Part shown: positions 61,636-64,000 of the stretch, piece after piece
Position numbering within the stretch: position 1 is the first letter of the stretch
Layout of the letters: the number at the start of each line of letters is the position of its first letter
Source: Albula goreensis
Taxonomy: Eukaryota > Chordata > Actinopteri > Albuliformes > Albulidae
Direction: 5' to 3'
DNA length: 64,000 nt
Assembly (NCBI GenBank): GCA_022829145.1
Contig: CM040761.1
Coordinates: 4,032,768-4,096,767, forward strand
Made by a program: the position numbers and the translations under genes
The notes under the pieces: generated by a model
What the model saw: the letters and a program-made list of their open reading frames with translations, nothing else
Database searches by the model: none
What the model was told of the DNA's origin: nothing

Positions 61636-64000
61636 GTGAGTACAACCATCCATCTGGCGTGGGGTACGGGAAGAGGAGATATGACATCATGTGGGATTAT
61701 GTGTGACCTCTGTTTGGCGGGGCGTGTTATAAGCCAATCGACAGCAGTGGTTTGATGGGGAGGGCAGTAGCAGGTTTAGGGTGTGGGTTTGGGAGCTGCT
61801 GCTTTTGGTTTAGCACCAAAACGGACTTCCTACATTCCAATTCCTGGTGCATCAGTCGATACTCATGAAAACTATTTAAATGACCTTATATAAGGCTCTT
61901 TTCTACCTACATTTATAATAATAGTTATAACAATATTGGGTATTGGGTTATATTAAATATTATTAAATATCTACTGAAGGGGTAGAGAGCAAGTATGTCA
62001 ATAAATGAAAGACAAAAGTTATCTTCTGTTCTACCAAATGAAAACATTCATTCGTCTTAGAAAAATGATTTTTCATCACATTTACTGTTTCCAGAGCTAC
62101 AGGGATTTTCTGCGAAAACCCATTGTCTATATAAGCAGACATATCCGGTTTCAAAGTGAACAGCCAAATAAGCATTTTAAATATGGCCATTCACTTCCAT
62201 AATGTCCCACAGTGGAGACTTAAGTAATCTCAGCACCCAGACTGCTGTGTATATGTTAAACCGGGCTTTGTGTGACAGTTTTCACGTCAATGGGCTTGGT
62301 TTATACCCATGCAGCCCCCAGTGGTCTGTAAATGTGGGACACACTGTACAAAAAGCCTAGAATAATTTGTTCTGACTCATAACGTTTCTTTGGTATCTCC
62401 CCAAAATGTTTTAGAATGATTGATATTGCCCTTTGTGTTGAACAAAGTACATATGCTTGCATTACAACGGTTAGGGTTCTCTAGCTGGTAAAGGTGACAC
62501 TTTTCAACAATGAATCACGTGGGGTTGACTTACATGTGGCCATTTTAGGGTACCCTGAGTCATTTTATTTGTTCGAAGTAGAATTACCAGTGAAACAGTC
62601 CGATAAACAGGAACCCTGCCTCTCTTGTTAAGACAGATTATTTTTCTTTTTAGATAAATTAAATGAAGAATAAATATACATTTTCTCAAAAAAATCCTTA
62701 TTTTTGTATTCCCCTGTTACCTGCCATTCTGCTTGTTTTCAGTTTATTGGCAGTTGCCTGTACTACTCAGACCAACTGCGTACGATATCTTTGCTTCCAA
62801 AGGTCATGCTATAATAATGGAGTTATAATCCCTTTAAGCAACACTGTATCCTGTTGATGCTGCCTGGACTACAAACGTGTTCCCTCCTTCAGTCATTTCT
62901 CTCAGTGTTTTGGTTTTGTACATTTATTCATAACAAAGCATTCTCGTATTTGTTTAGCGATGCTGTTCCCCATTATTTATGCTGATTGTTTAACATAACT
63001 GTTATTGTCTGGCACTTTTTAACAGACCCATTTAATTGTGGAATTTTGGTGCTTTTATGGGTAAGGTAGTTTATGCTTGGATTGCAGACGCTGTTGAGAG
63101 AAAAGCCAGTGTTTATCCATCTTGGGTCAGGTTCGGTACGACTGCATTTTTCTTTCGTTTTTTTTTTCTTCGTACAGATTTTTTCATTTTCCTGAGGCTC
63201 TTACTCGCAGGAGTGTTTCGACCAGTGACCCTCTGTATTAAAAACATTTATTTTTGGGGTGTTGTTTTTCATTTTCTCTCTCTTAGAGAGGGTGCATGTT
63301 CCAAGCAGTTGTGTCAGAGGGTCCGTTTGTGTTAACCATTGGTATTTTTGAGAAATTAAACCTGACCTTCCAGTTTTTATTTCTGTTTTGAATATTGCTC
63401 TAAGGTAAGAGTTTGCAGGGATTCACCCTCTTCTTTGTATTTCACGCCAGTCATTTGGGTTGATAATTATACTCAACTTCCCCAGGCCTACTGTAGCCCC
63501 TGTTTAAGACAGAAAAAGCCCTTCATTATTTTTTTTCCCACCATTTGACAAATGCAACGTTTTGTTTCTTCCGTGTCGTTTGTCCAACGCAAAATTTTCT
63601 CTCACTGGATTAAATAAAACCTTTTCACGTGCATGAAAGATGCTAACATTATGTTGTATGTAGGCCTTTAGAAATTCCATACGACGTTGTCTCTAGAGGC
63701 GTATGGCCAAAATTTAAACCCTTATGCCCAAACTGTGAATGTAGGCAATCAATTTTACCATGTTGTAGGAAATCCTTTGATAAACAGCTTAGGTGAGTGA
63801 GCAATTATGCCATAAAAGATTCATTAGCGAACGCTTGTCATAACAAGTCTTTGCTATGGCATGAGTGCAGGGAAAGTGTCAGCTAAGTGAAAATAAATGG
63901 CTGAAGTTCAAAGTTACGAGAACAGGGCATATTCACACACAAAATACAGAGAGTTTGATTTTTTTTTTTGTGGGTTTCACACATAAATAACTGTAATGAC
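61636..64000. other. Start of the next ARHGAP15 intron
   Basis: After the donor at 61636 no further match to ARHGAP15 (the following human segment LMVEKEGYLQ) is seen, so the PH-domain exons lie outside the window. 63036-63335 is an unmatched open frame in T-rich sequence and is not supported as coding. Confidence 0.6.

Noticed and set aside
63036-63335. 99-codon frame near the right edge
   Set aside because: Phe-rich translation of T-rich DNA, with no match to ARHGAP15 or a known family.
1-64000. CRISPR arrays, operons, rRNA or intact tRNA genes
   Set aside because: None found; the sequence is vertebrate, and tRNA- or 5S-like segments are SINE heads.

Overview
This is vertebrate nuclear DNA, almost certainly from a teleost fish. 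Short exons with GT-AG introns are scattered through AT-rich non-coding sequence. The repeats are of fish type: Tc1/mariner elements, a 5S-rRNA-derived SINE, tRNA-derived SINEs with the tail that reads on one strand as 'gcagacactcttatccagag', and fish LINEs. I see no prokaryotic, viral or CRISPR features. Species cannot be read from the sequence.

Two protein-coding genes are supported, both on the + strand. (1) KYNU (kynureninase) is complete from start to stop, with 13 coding exons between 19008 and 33822. The exons join in frame to a 471-residue protein, against 465 in human. All the main PLP-site residues are visible, including the Schiff-base lysine K275. (2) ARHGAP15 (a Rac GTPase-activating protein) is present as its 5' end only: the first coding exon at 46524-46691 and a 66-nt second coding exon at 61570-61635. 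The rest of the gene lies beyond the right edge. KYNU followed by ARHGAP15 on the same strand is the order known from human chromosome 2, which supports both calls.

Layout: 1-19005 is upstream intergenic DNA with a 62-bp palindrome, a G-quadruplex motif, SINE fragments, a 5S-type SINE (about 11865-12346), a degenerate LINE (about 13060-14120), a Tc1-like relic (about 14310-15010) and a (TC)n microsatellite. 19006-34241 is KYNU; its twelfth intron (the last) carries a 1.1-kb Tc1 copy with good terminal repeats and a deleted transposase. 34242-46523 is intergenic, or holds the ARHGAP15 5' region. It contains a possible non-coding first exon near 36286-36366, a (TG)n tract, a 3 x 30-bp tandem repeat, a LINE 3' fragment with FMDD reverse-transcriptase box and nuclease-like domain (minus strand, about 40190-41760), a mariner relic abutting it, and two inverted-repeat elements. 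46692-61569 is a 15-kb ARHGAP15 intron with a tRNA-SINE, a 535-bp MITE, a CpG-rich block, conserved-looking AT/homeobox-motif blocks and a broken Tc1 transposase. 61636-64000 is further intron.

I found no undescribed biological system. The observations most worth checking are the Trp at the KYNU position aligned with human Phe306, the tiny ARHGAP15 exon, the candidate regulatory blocks, the scattered CTCF-like motifs (one inside a SINE) and the long palindrome.
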